Source: Bryoerythrophyllum caledonicum
Lineage: Eukaryota; Streptophyta; Bryopsida; Pottiales; Pottiaceae
Direction of reading: 5' to 3'
Assembly (NCBI GenBank): GCA_963971425.1
Contig: OZ020517.1
Location: 17,822,904-17,886,903 of the forward strand
DNA length: 64,000 nucleotides
Positions 10,191-21,264 of this stretch are shown here, one piece after another (positions within the stretch are counted from its first letter, which is position 1; each line of letters begins with the position of its first letter). Made by a program: the position numbers and the translations under genes. The notes under the pieces are model-generated. The model did not search any database. It saw only the letters and a list, made by a program, of their open reading frames with translations, and was not told the DNA's origin.

Positions 10191-11244
10191 TTGTGTCTTT
10201 GCTTATGTTTATGTCTTTGCTCATGTCTTTGGTGTCCTTATATGTATCCTTGTGTCTTCTTTCTTTTCTTTGTGTCTTCATTGATATGTTGTCTTGACTT
10301 TTGTAGAGTTTGTTGCAAGTGAAGATAGAAAGAGGTGAGTCCTCCTAGTGTGTCTTTGCCTAGGTGATGTGAAGTTGTAACTTGCTAGTGTGTGTTGTGA
10401 GCCCGAGGCTTTTGGAGGGTGTAGGGCATCCAAGTTAGAATAGGTGAAGGGAGGTCCGGGACCTACTTCAAACCCTAGAGACCGGTCCGGGACCGGGAAG
10501 GGTTGTTTTCACCGGATCCGGGATCCGGGAAAACCCACCGCTATTAATGATAGCGTTCCTTAAGTGGGAAGTGCTTGGATTGGTAGGAGAGGAGGGGTGA
10601 TATCCCCACTCTTGGTACGCCGGTAGAGGTGCCGGTTAAGCCTTATCTTAGAGTATTCTAAGGTTTCTACCCTTGCGGCGGATGAGGCTCCATAATCCCC
10701 GTAGAAGGAAGTCTTGCTCATTTTGTTTGTATGACACTAGCTTGTTATGATTCTTACATTATTTTTGCTTTGATTCATTAGGTGTGGTTGTGGTGGGAAA
10801 CCCGGGTTTGCGTGACCTATTCACCGGGAAGGCTTTTCCGGGAAAACCTCCCCGGGGTAGCCTTCCGGGAGATTGTGAAACCCGGGGAAACTAACTACAA
10901 CCTTTTGTCTAAATCTAAGGGTAGTTTAGCTTGTGGATTTTTGATGGCCTCTGGACTGTGAGAACGGAGGGTAGTGATTTTCCGGGCACTATAAAAACTC
11001 ACCGGAAATCTACTCCGACGCTCAACGGAGTTTAAACTAAACAAGTCGGTTGCTATTTGTTGGTCATGAAAATGCCCGGGAAGCCATTCTCCGGGATGTG
11101 CTAAGGTATTTTGAAATGGCTTTGTGTTTAGAAGTAAATTGTTTAACGCACGATAGAAATCCCTGGAACTAATCCGGTTAGGTGGGGCTTTCTTAAGGTT
11201 AATTTTGGTTAATTTTAAGAAATACGAACTACTGGACTACGACA
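10191..11244 (+). other. Non-coding 3' part of E2
   Basis: No ORF. It contains many CCGG/CCCGGG words and the segment GATTTTCCGGGCACTATAAAAACTC near 10970, which recurs inverted at about 14580-14620. It ends in an inverted repeat around 11208-11222 and the terminus ACTACGACA. Confidence 0.5.
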
Positions 11245-11249
11245 CTTGG

Positions 11250-12440
11250 TTTTGCCTTGGGTTTTGTGTAGTAAGTGACCTCTGACGGTGCACGTCGTGT
11301 GTAGTGGCAGCACCGCCGCCAAGAGTAGTTATTATCACCGTTTTTAGTTAGAAGGTATCGTTTGAGTTTGGACTCTTGTGTGAGTCCTTCGCAGTATAAG
11401 AAAGGAGTCTCGTGGCCTCTCTCTTCACTTGATGTGTGTACTTGCTTTTAGTTTAATTCTAAACCTACGCTCTCAGAAAACCTTCGACGGTTGGAGAGCT
11501 CGGATTCTATATGACTGTGAGTACCATCTCAAGTAGTCCACTCCTCAAGTCCATACTAACCGTCGAGTCGTTGTTTCCTTGTTCCATCAGGTAGAGTTAG
11601 TCCGGGTGGATGGGAATAACATGTGAGATGGTTAGATGGTTAGATTGGGCGTGACTCTAACTCTAACCTCTTGTAATTGTTTCCTTGTTCCATCAAGTAG
11701 AGTTAGTCCGGGTGGATGGGAATAGCAAGTGAGATTATAAGTGGCTAGGGGAGGACGAGGGGGGAGTGACGGGTGTGGAAGGAGTCTTGATATGTCTTGT
11801 GTGACCGGTCTGCGGCAGGATGTCATGGATTGTGAAGATGTACGCTGGATCCCGGATGCATCAACCTTTGGTCGGATAGGTTGATCCATAGGAGCATTAC
11901 ATACCATCAACCCTTCGTGTTGAGGACGGAGTAGACTGGTTTGACCTAAGGGCAGTAAATCCAGAACAACTCTAACAGCTCGGATTATCTTGAGAGAAGA
12001 AAGACTATCCAACTAACCCCTTTGCGCTGTGATCCATCGGAGTAATAGGAGGAAGACTTTGTTCCTTGAAGAAAAGGAGTGGAATCAGGTATCGTTTCAG
12101 TTAATAGCTATGCTAGCCTCTAGTTAATACTCCTTTAGCGGATTCAAAGGTAAAGGAAGGTCTCATAGCTCGAATGGTAGGTAAATCGCATACTTGCCAC
12201 CAGAGTAGTGTTAGTCCTTAAAGGCCCAAGCCTTAACCCCTCTTACGGGGGGGGAACCCAGTGACACCACAACCACCCCAAGTTAGTGAGTAGGAGTGAT
12301 TGAAGAAACTGTGAAGAAGAAAGTGACGTTTACTAAAAACTTGTTTGAGTCCGTGAACCGTCGTTCATGGTGATAAAACACTCTCCGGATACGCAAGTAT
12401 CCCGGATGTCTATAATGTATATAGTTGTAAAGTCCATGTG
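11250..12440 (+). repeat. E1 3' region, homologous to 47.3-48.3 kb inverted
   Basis: Shares long blocks with the reverse complement of the E3 3' region, for example GACGGTGCACGTCGTGTG, GAAGGTATCGTTTGAGTTTG and the twice-occurring TGTTTCCTTGTTCCATCA. No coding frame is conserved between the two copies. The twice-repeated block (near 11570 and 11680) is also doubled in E3, so that duplication is older than their divergence. Confidence 0.8.
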
Positions 12441-12625
12441 GGATCCGGGCCGTGTACGATCCGAGCCATGTAGGATCCGGGCCATGTAGGATCCGGGCCA
12501 TATAGGATCCGGGCCATGTAGGATCCGGGTCATATAGGATCCGGGCCATGTAGGATCCGGGCCATATAGGATCCGGGCCATGTAGGATTCGGGCCATGCA
12601 CGATCCGGGCCATATGAAATCTGGA
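12441..12625. repeat. 16-bp minisatellite in the E1 3' end
   Basis: About 11 units of GGATCCGGGCCATGTA with minor changes, just upstream of GGTGTAATTAACGC. In E3 the same position carries a different minisatellite (14-bp unit, 47155-47330). Confidence 0.9.
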
Positions 12626-12853
12626 CCATGCAAAGTACTTGGGTGAGGCGGCTGGTGTAATTAACGCTCACCCCTTGTGATCTAAACCTTTCTCTCCTTT
12701 CTTTTGATGTATATATTGTATAGTTGACATTGTAGAGATCATGGTTTGTTGTTAGTCGTTGTAGTTCTCGGTGACTCTCTGTGGGAACGATTACCTTAAG
12801 GGTATCTTTGTGTTAAGATGTGAATACTTGCCAACGCGTACTACGACAGCGGT

Positions 12854-13795
12854 CTTGCGATGCGGGTCAACAAGAGCCATTTGATCCAAACTTATGCATG
12901 GTCGCCAATGTTAAAGGGAGTATTCACCTCAAGGTTAAATGTACAATTATCTCTACGCTCATTCAAACTGCAGTTCAGGGCAATTAGACAAAAGTCCCGA
13001 TCCGGACCTTTACTGAGTCTTAAACTCCAGAATTGATCTAGATTTGAATCTAGATCTGAATCTAGAATTTAGTAGAATTGTGTTTTTGTTGTTTTGCTTG
13101 AGTTTAACTCATAGATCGGAAGTTTCCGCACTCAATTACAGCAAATCAGACCATACCCACAACCAATCCGGACTTGTTTCTTACTCTAACACACTAGATT
13201 AGATTAGGGTTTCGTAGATCAAGCTAGATCTATACCGGATCCAGGGTATTTAGGCCAGATCTACACTACCCACCACCAAGTTTCACTCCAAATGCTCTTC
13301 TAACAACCAGATCTACTCACACCTTCACAATACTAACACAAACACACAATTGATAGTGCTCAAGTCTTGCTTTACTTCCTCAAACCGCCATAAACCTCTT
13401 CCATAGTCCATACAACTCAAGATCCACACCATACGTCTACTCCCTAGCTGTCTAACTCTCCTACACCCTCTAGCTCTAACACACCAAGAGAGATCCACCC
13501 AAAAGAAGAGAGAGAAAAGAAAGGAGTGCCAAGTGCCAAGGAGTGGCTCTCTAATTCCTCCAAACCCTAATCCTCCACAATGGATGAAAGCTGTCCGGAT
13601 GGATGACATCCATGTCCGGATAGTTTCATCCAAAGTCCAGACAATTTCATCCACTATCATTCTGGACAGTTTCATCCACAGTCCAGATTCATTCACTGTT
13701 TACTTTTATCCATAAAAACTACTTGGTAACTCAAAAATTTACTTCCGGGACCTTATAATGAGCCAAAATCTCCGGTTAACAGTGGTACTAAATTT
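12854..13795 (-). mobile_element. Partial LTR of an older minus-strand retroelement, host of E1
   Basis: On the minus strand the sequence runs through AGGGTTT-type leader words to a CTTTAACA end, followed by TTGGCGACC near 12910. TTGGCGAC after an ACA end is how many plant Ty3-type elements begin their primer-binding site. About 740 bp is repeated at 53060-53790 in the same orientation. E1 inserted just inside this element, so its continuation lies left of 2898. The outer LTR end is not resolved. Confidence 0.5.
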
Positions 13796-15545
13796 GAAAC
13801 CAGATATCTACAAAAAAATTTAGTTAATACATTCAAATAGCTCTTCCCAAGGACAAAGTAACATAAAATTTTCGAAAGTTGTTTCTTCATTTTCGCAATC
13901 TAGAAACCTGCCCAAAATTAAATACTCACCGCGAAGGAGATTTAGTCATGTAGAGGCCAAAAATCCTCCCATACAAAGTTATGCCTATGCCGTGGGCAAT
14001 GTACCCTTGGCCCTTGGAACATTGTGCCCGTGGGCCATTCCAATTTCCTCCGGGTGAGTCAAACATTAAAAAAGGAAACGAGCATCTCTTACATGTTATG
14101 TAAGATATTTTAAGTGGAACCATTATTAAGAAACTATATAAATCTGTGCTTCCACGCGCACTGTCGTAGTTTGCAGAGTCAGTATTCCTCCGGAATGCAC
14201 TCAATCGTCACTAAGTACGTCCAAAGTAAACCACTTCGGTTTCATTCCCACAGAGATCTATTTATCCTTTCAAATTATCCAAAACCTTTAAGTTATCGAT
14301 CACCTAGGTTAGTTATTCTATTCCGTAAAGGCACCGGATCCTTAAACCGTAAACCGGTTTTCAGGAACTTATCCAGAATGTACCGGAACTAGTTTCCGGA
14401 AGTTATGTATAGTTGTTTCCGGAAATGATTTTCGGCAAAACCAGGTGGGTAGTTTGATTTACCTCTGTTCCCCCTCAGAGCAACTTCCAGAAGGTTTAAG
14501 CGAGTGACCGGAAGGCCACTGATCCTATTTTGTGTAAGTGGCCGGATTCCCCACTGCCTTGTGACTTTAAGTGGCTAGACACCCACTGCCCCGGATTTTA
14601 TAGTGCCCGGACAATCACTCTCCTCCTAATCTTCTAACCGGTGATGTGGTGTCGATTCTAGACTTAACTCTCACAACATCCGGAAGGCCTTCCGGATGCG
14701 GTCACACAATGATAAGTCCGGACTACAATGACGTTCCGGTAGCACACTCGTAGGACTCTAAAGATAGTGATATTGTTTTACTTGGAAGGACTCCTTCTAG
14801 ACTCACATAGCAGGTTTTTTTCCTATCGTGGGGGTAAACTCCGGTTTTGGGGACCGGAATCCGGATTCACACGGGATATTCTATGCCCTAGAGACTACCA
14901 GGAACACCTCTGCAATATATCTCTTCCCCTCGTGGTTCTTCCGGACTTTGGAGGTGACCAGGAACGCCTCTGCAATCTCCTCCAGTTATTCCGGACACTC
15001 CCCTACTGGAAATCTAAACCGGCTCACTCCTTAGTTCATCAAAACATCCTTCTCTTCACAAAAATTTGCGTAAGACGTACTACAGCAACGGACCTTGCAC
15101 CTTACAAGAGAACATCATATGTCGCACAAACTAGGTAGCAAATCTAGTGATAGCTCCGGAATATATTCAAACAAAAGGAAAACAAGATCCTGAGTTAAGA
15201 AAACTCATTTACCTCAGTACTAGAAAATCAACTGGATCCACACACTACCTTATCTGCAAGAAATCCGGAGAATCTAACCTAGAAAATCTTATCCCTAAAG
15301 GTCCGGGATTTCAAACCTGAGATCCGAAAATTATGGATCTCAGATCCGATTTTTCCGCCGGTCAACAATTCTAAGTTTCCGGTTTCGACAGACAGGTCGA
15401 TAGCCGGGTGCAATCTGGAGCCCCATCGTTAATCGCTACTGCAAGTCTGATAACCAGTACTAACAATTCTTCTAATAAAACTAATAATCTAACTAAAAGG
15501 TCTTCTTGTTCCGTCCACTCCGGCGCATCGGAGACGCTCCCACGA
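13796..15545. other. Transposon debris, no gene
   Basis: No supported gene. TGTCGTAGTTTGC at 14162 matches the inverted 3' terminus of the E1/E2 family, and 14580-14620 matches an E2 3' segment in reverse, so about 14162-14720 is probably a decayed minus-oriented member. Between 14890 and 14990 the words ACCAGGAACACCTCTGCAAT and ACCAGGAACGCCTCTGCAAT form a diverged repeat. Confidence 0.4.
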
Positions 15546-15834
15546 CAGGGTTGTCTATCGTGACATTGTGACAGTGACGTGCCGTCATGACGTGACCTGT
15601 CGTGACGGACCCTCTCGTCACGACACAATAGAGTCAACCTAGGGTCAAAGCTGAACTTTAACCCTATGTATGGTACATATGTTACCTCGGCGTCGACGTG
15701 GCCGTCCTATGTGGCATTGACATCCTACGTGTCTCTCACGACTTTTACCCTTTGCTGTGTTGTATTAACCTTTGAGTGAAAATCAATTAAGTTGGGGGGT
15801 TTTTCAGAGGGAGCAGTTTAGGAGCGGACTGCAC

Positions 15835-16625
15835 GCGGACATGCGATGTCCGTCTGCGGACATGCCGCGGACTGGCTGCGGATACGCAGCGGACTGAATT
15901 TGGACCCGCGGACTGCCTGCGGATACGCAGCGGACTGGATATGTACACGCGGACTGGCTGCAAACGCTACTGCGGACTGATCGCGGACTGGCTGCAAACG
16001 CTGCTGCGGACTGATCGCGGACTGGCTGCGAACACTGCCGCGGACTGGCCGTGGATACGTAGCGGACTAGATGTGGACCGGCGGACTGGCTGCGGATACG
16101 CAGCGGACAGGATGGGAACCCGCGGACTGGTTGCGGACGTTGCTGCGGACTGGCTGCGGACGCTGCCGCGGACTGATCGCGGACTGGCCGCGGACACTGC
16201 CGCGGATACGTAGCGGACTGGATGTGGACCCGCGGACTGGCTGCGGATACGCAGCGGACTGGATGGGGACCCGCGGACTGGCTGCGGACGCTGCTGCGGA
16301 CTGGCTGCGGACGCTGCCGCGGATACGTAGCGGACTGGATGTAGACCCGCGGACTGGCTCCGGACGCTGCCGCGGACTGATCGTGGACTGGCTGCGGACA
16401 CTGCCGCGGATACGTAACGGACTGGATGTGGACCCGCGGACTAGCTGCGGATATGCAGCGGACTGGATGGGGACCCGCGGATTGAGTGCAGACCCGCGGA
16501 CTGGCTGCGGACGTTGCTGCTGACACTGCTGCGGATTGGCCGCGGACACTGCCGCGGACTGGCTGCGAACACTTCTGCGGACTGATCGCGGATTGGCCGC
16601 GGACTGATCCCGGACTCGCACCGGC
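15835..16625. repeat. GC-rich GCGGACTGGCTGCGGAC minisatellite
   Basis: Short units (GCGGACTGGCTGCG, GATACGCAGCGGACTGGAT, GACCCGCGGACTGG) alternate over about 790 bp. CpG and CGCGG content is very high compared with the AT-rich neighbours. Long ORFs on both strands are repeat artefacts. It lies just beyond the stop codon of the kinase-like gene. Confidence 0.9.
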
Positions 16626-16925
16626 CTAGGTGTGGGGGCGCTAATGCAACGCGGATTGGGAGTGGGGGAGCGCGGATATGGTAGTTGGGATATTTTTTAA
16701 TTACGTTATTCCATTTTTATTTCTGAAGATACAAAGGGCGGATTGGGAGACCAATTCAAAACAATTTATACAAAGTTGTTCTTCATTCAAAATTACAGGG
16801 AAGTCCAAAAAGGCATTCTCTTCTTGCAAATAACCGAATACAAATTAGACAACACTTCACAACATAGAGAAGATGCTACATACCCTATAGTATCTAAGGA
16901 CTATGAAATCACAATATATTATATA

Positions 16926-18007
16926 CTACTCATTGCGGAAGAAATCCCATGGTGTAGCTAGGTTGTAGGGCGGTCCTTTCAACAAGTCTACTACATGCGT
17001 GACGGTTGATCTCTCTAGTGGATCGGGTTTCAACAACTCGTCCATGGCTTGCTCAAATCGCTTGGACAATGAACTCGGATCTTTGTTCTTTTGGAACAAG
17101 CTTGAAGAGCAATCGCGGTTGTAGATCCTCCTTGCCAAGTACCCCACTGCATACGCCTCAGATCTATGGTTGTGCTTATGCTTTATTCCCATTCTCCTCG
17201 GTGACGTTGGTGTTCCGGGCTTCCCATATACATAGAATAGCTCGGGGGCAGCATGACGATACTTAGCTCGGAAAGCACCGAGCTCTGTACTAGAAGGTCG
17301 ACCGTAGTTTGACATCTTGTCTTCGCCGTCCCATGATGCCATTCCCCAATCACACACCCCGATGTACACTACATCTTTTTTCTCTTGCGGAAAATGAAGC
17401 ATAACATTGTTGGGGCTCAAGTCGTTGTGCAAAATGCGCTGGGAATGTATCACATCCATGATGCACAGTAGTGCCCATGCTAAATAGGCCCGATTTTTAC
17501 GATACACGCATAGTTCCATACGAGCCTCAAGGTCGATTCCAGCTGTTTTAAGAATATCATCTTCGTGTTCCTCCTCATATTTTGAATCGATCCTCCAAAT
17601 AGATGCTAGTGAGCCACCGTTCCACCATAGAGTATACGACTCGTATGTTCTTCTATCCAGGTACTGGATTTTGATAACCCCTGCATGGTCCACTGGACAT
17701 GCTAACGCCTCAATTGAACGTTTCTCCCGGTTTTTTTCACGACTATCCTCCTTCATTGTTTTCCCCGCAAACTCCATGTGTGCTGGAATGCAACTTACAC
17801 CGTCAATACTCACACGACGGACAACTCCAAAGCCTCCTTCATAATTTCTAGTATCCAACGCCTTTACCTCCGCATGCATTGGAAGCCACACTACACCTTC
17901 ACGACCTCTACTCGCAACCCGCGCAACCAAATCTTGATCAATCCAAGGAATAGCGAGGTTAGTTCTCCCTTTCGGCTTGATTGCTTCTACCCCCTCTTTG
18001 AGTCTCT
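16926..18007 (-). CDS. Protein-kinase-like gene, N-terminus lost in gap
   Basis: The minus-strand frame is open from the gap edge to TAG at 16926-16928, about 360 residues. Kinase landmarks in order: glycine loop EGGFGVVRRV; AGKTMK, supplying a candidate ATP lysine; HNDLSPNN for the catalytic loop (about 17405-17430); CDWGMA in place of DFG (about 17340-17356); and AAPELFYVYG for the APE motif. HND replaces HRD, and DWG replaces DFG. Catalytic Asp and Asn are kept, so activity is possible. Closest relation here is the pseudogene at 54.5-58.6 kb. General kinase fold is safe; substrate and subfamily are unknown. It sits inside transposon-like sequence, so it may be element cargo. Confidence 0.7.
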
Positions 18008-18207
18008 NNNNNNNNNNNNNNNNNNNNNNNNNNNNNNNNNNNNNNNNNNNNNNNNNNNNNNNNNNNNNNNNNNNNNNNNNNNNNNNNNNNNNNNNNNNNN
18101 NNNNNNNNNNNNNNNNNNNNNNNNNNNNNNNNNNNNNNNNNNNNNNNNNNNNNNNNNNNNNNNNNNNNNNNNNNNNNNNNNNNNNNNNNNNNNNNNNNNN
18201 NNNNNNN
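18008..18207. other. Assembly gap, 200 N
   Basis: Exactly 200 undetermined bases, the usual placeholder for a gap of unknown size. Open frames drawn across it are meaningless. Sequence on the right side (18208-18362) cannot be assumed contiguous with the kinase. Confidence 0.99.
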
Positions 18208-18547
18208 CGGACACTCCTTCGACCCAAGCTGAAAATTACCGCGTCCATGAATTTACCGCAGTTGATGACATGTCTGCACATGTGGCATGCAGATTCCTTT
18301 CTGAATCCAACGTGTCTCTCCAGAGGTAAATGTGAAAATTGTGTTTTCTGCCATCAAAATGGCTCCGTCACAGTAAAGTCACGATCCGTCACAATGTCAT
18401 GCCGTCATTGTGTCGTGACATCGTGACATTGTGACGGAAATTGTCCCCGTCACGACACAATAGACAACCCTGCCGTCCGTCCTACTGTCCGTCCATTCTA
18501 CTGTCCGTCCGTCCGCTGTCTTTGGGCCCTTGTCCGTCTATGTAGAC

Positions 18548-21264
18548 AACCCTGCCTATGTGCGAAGTCGATTTGTCAATTGTGGAAACATTGTTTCGCA
18601 ACGAATGACAGGCGGGGACATGTATGGCGGAGATTCAGGCCCGAGTGGTCCATCGAAGGCACCAACTATTGACACTTCAAGCCAATCCAACGCTCAAAAT
18701 AATGTGGCGGGTGGGGTAACAAGTGGGCCTCAGGAAGGAGTGCCTAATCTCTCTGAAGGAAACGACCGCGAACATGTGTCGGGTGGTCTTACCGCCTCGA
18801 ATTCCACTAGATCTGGGCAACTACATCAACAACGGATGCTTGATGCTTTTAACATTGCAAAGAGGAAGGAACTTGATTCAGAGAAGTGGGCGACTTTGTT
18901 CTATCAAGCGAATGTGCCTTTTAATGTGGCGTGAAATCAAGCGTTCATCGATGCAGTGAGGGCAACATCCGTGGCAAAGTTTGAGTACACTCCTCCTACA
19001 TATCACTAGTTGAGGACTAGATTGATTGAACCTAAGAGGTTGCAAATTGAGAAAGAGATTGAAGCCAAAGTTGGTTTTGCAATCAAGAATTATGGGGTGT
19101 CGATATGCACGGATGGTTGGGATGATGTCCATCGGAGGCCCCTCATGAATTTAATGATGTCGTGCCCCACTGGTGACGTATTCTTGGGGAGCATAGACAC
19201 CAGTGGAGAGAAGAAGTCCATGCGGTACATAGCGGACCAAGTGAAAGTTTACATTGAGAAGGTGGGTTCCAAGAATGTGACACAGATTTGTACAGACAAT
19301 GCTCCCAACATGCTTGGAGCGATGGATGATATTATTCTCACATACCCCCACATTCACAAGCAGGGGTGCATGGCACATGCATTGGATCTCATGTTCGAAG
19401 ATTGGGCGAAGGTCCAAGAATTTAAAGATTTAATAGAGAGGGCAAAGAAATTGTGCAAATATATTAGAAACCATCATGCGACAATGGGGACACTTCGTGA
19501 GTTGAGTCCAAACCTGCATATTATAGTGTCCACTGAAACCCGCTTTGCTTGTAATTTCCTTACGTTGGATCGATTGGTGAAACTCAAAGGAGTGTTGGAG
19601 CAGTTGAAAGACGACCCCCGTGTTGTAAACTACTTTGCAACCCTACGGAATAGACAAAATGGAGAGCAAGCAGCAACCGCAACGCGTAATGTGGTGCTCA
19701 CCATCCAAGATCTGGCCTTTTGACAACAATGTCAGAATTATGTGCACATGACTGGGGATGTTTTGAAGGCATTGCGTGTGTTTGATGGCCGCGAACCAGC
19801 CATGGGTCGTGCGTGGCTCGTGATGCATAATTTGCGAGAACACGTGTACTCTTTGAGAAAGTCACCCTTTACTCTACGAGCTGACTTAGCATCCACTCTT
19901 GAGCAATCTTTTGATGCCCGGTGGCAAATGGTTTTTACCGATGTTCACTACGCCGGGGCTCTTTTGAATCCGTACCTCAAGGATAATGTGGCGCTTAGGG
20001 CTGACGGAATCGCACAAAGAGCATTGAATCGGGTTGTTCGCAAAATGATGGAGGTATTGGAAGTCTCATATGAGGACGTCCAATATGAGTTAACACAGTA
20101 CGAGGAGGCACATGACCATATGGCCTTACCGAGGCATCTGACATCCGCCAGACAAAGATTCAACTCCACCAATGGTGGGCCAGGATCGCAGACAAGGCAT
20201 TGTCTAAAATAGCTGTTCATATTCGAGCCCTTACGTGTTCAGCTAGCTCTTGCGAACGAAATTGGAGTATGTATTCGTTTGTCCACAACAAGAGCCGAAA
20301 TCGATTAGCGGCAGAAAAGGCTGGGTCATTGGTGTATATTTATACCAATAGCCGATGCCTTCAACAAAGACCAGGGGCCGATCCCGTTCGATGGAACGAT
20401 GCGAATATTCACTCAGAGGATTCCGACCCAGATGCCCTGGGGCCGGTCGCGGTGGGTAAATCTAATCGTGAATTTGATGTGTTGATAGCCGAGGAAGAGG
20501 AGGAGGACAATATGGCAACTCCCCGCACTCTGCTGGAGTACCGTGGACACCCTAATCTTTGGGCGAAAGGCGCCGATCATCTTGAGGAAACGAGAAACTA
20601 TTATGGAGATGATGACGATGTGGAAGAAGAATTGGCTCAAGGTCGTTGGGGACCTTGGAATCAAAGTCCTCGTTGCAGTCCTTCGCCTCATCTTCTTCAA
20701 AATGAGGGCATTCATGAAGTGCAACCTTTGTCTACTTCCTTAGAGAGCGACATCCGAGATGTGACTAACTTTGAAGAGCGTGAAACGGGAGGGGGCAATG
20801 TCGGGAATGTTCGCGACGAGGACAATTCCCCATCAGACTATGGTGGTGGAAATGGAGATGACGACAACAACGGAGCGGGAGAGAATGCAGTAAATACTGC
20901 GACTCCAAACAACCAAGCATCGGTTGAAAACTGGTATGGCCAAGAGAGCCCTATTGGAATGGGTGCATCATTTCATAACACTGGAGTCGTTCAAGGAGAC
21001 TCTAACGCAAATGTTGTAAACACAACAATTGTAGGGACGACTCGAAGAAGTGAAAGGGTTGTTAATCAGCGAAAGCGTTTTGACCCGGAATATGTAGACC
21101 CTGATGATGCTTTTGCATTCATAGAGGACCTTGAGCCACAACCATCTCCGGTTGTGGTGTTGCCTACGGTTATCAATGACCAGAATGTACCAACGCCGCC
21201 TTCCCGGAATTCCTCTCTCCTAGAACGGCGAATGCCATGTATGGACCTTTTCAACGAAGTGTAG
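18548..21264 (+). pseudogene. hAT transposase (DUF659 and hAT-dimerisation), broken
   Basis: One frame is interrupted by TGA 18932-18934, TAG 19007-19009 and TGA at about 19721. A frameshift near 20170-20200 then leads into the dimerisation region. Recognisable parts: an RNase-H-like DUF659 core (ICTDGWDDVHRRPLMN near 19105, CTDNAPNML near 19295, GCMAHALDL near 19362) and the hAT C-terminal dimerisation signature CSASSCERNWSMYSF with NKSRNRL (20235-20310). A long acidic Asn/Asp/Glu-rich tail follows to TAG 21264. An N-terminal BED finger is not visible. Family assignment is secure; the copy cannot make full-length protein. Confidence 0.9.

Larger units (their letters stand above)
6411..11244 (+). 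mobile_element. E2: LTR-like element nested in E1
   Basis: It begins TGTGGGAGTG after CTTGG (6406-6410) and ends GGACTACGACA before CTTGG (11245-11249). The uninterrupted counterpart of this site is in E3 (near 48.3 kb, inverted), which confirms that 6411-11244 is the insert (4834 bp). Its 3' terminus matches E1 and E3 (ACTACGACA). The very first bases form a hairpin (GTGGGAGT, 6-base loop, ACTCCCAC), and TTTCTTAA...TTAAGAAA pair close to the 3' end. No terminal direct repeat is seen. It holds the intact 490-codon ORF, a 60-bp minisatellite and GC-rich CCCGGGA-type motifs throughout. It must be younger than E1. Confidence 0.75.
2903..12848 (+). mobile_element. E1: LTR-like element with one ORF, split by E2
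   Basis: The element begins TGTCGTACC after GCGGT (2898-2902) and ends GTACTACGACA before GCGGT (12849-12853). That gives a perfect 5-bp duplication, TG...CA ends and matching termini TGTCGTA/TACGACA. Without E2 it is about 5.1 kb. Order: leader, two minisatellites, a broken ORF at 4.3-6.3 kb, a long 3' region, a 16-bp minisatellite, then the 3' end. I find no direct repeat between its first and last 1.5 kb, so it reads as one very long solo LTR with an ORF inside, or a non-LTR unit with TG/CA ends. The 3' tail (CTGTGGGAACGATTACC) resembles LTR 3' ends I know from plants. E3 at 46.9 kb is a relative. Confidence 0.75.
15546..18472. mobile_element. hAT-ended segment carrying the kinase-like gene (tentative)
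   Basis: CAGGGTTGTCTATCGTG at 15546 faces its inverse CACAATAGACAACCCTG ending at 18472. CAGGGTTGTC is the terminus of the well-bounded hAT at 34764. Both ends are followed inward by GTGACATTGTGACGG-type subterminal words. Flanking 8-mers (TCCCACGA and CCGTCCGT) do not match, and 15546-15645 and 18363-18472 could instead be two small separate elements. The assembly gap inside prevents a size estimate. Confidence 0.35.

Noticed and set aside
9807-10322. Leu/Cys-rich membrane-like ORFs of 128-171 codons
   Set aside because: Arise from the 60-bp repeat; the same array is open in five frames.
6411-11244. E2 as an ordinary LTR retrotransposon with two LTRs
   Set aside because: The first and last 1.5 kb show no direct repeat, so a 5' and 3' LTR pair cannot be drawn.
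12170-12240. Possible tRNA (GGTAGGTAAATCGC)
   Set aside because: Does not give a full cloverleaf with a TTCGA arm; only a chance likeness to the D-arm.
15804-16621. Several 144-240 codon ORFs on both strands
   Set aside because: Low-complexity products of the GCGGACTGG minisatellite.
16926-18281. Kinase ORF extended through the gap to a start at 18281
   Set aside because: The gap length is unknown, so continuity of frame is meaningless.
15546-18472. A fully proven hAT element with kinase cargo
   Set aside because: Termini are convincing but the flanking 8-mers differ and a gap lies inside; kept only as tentative.
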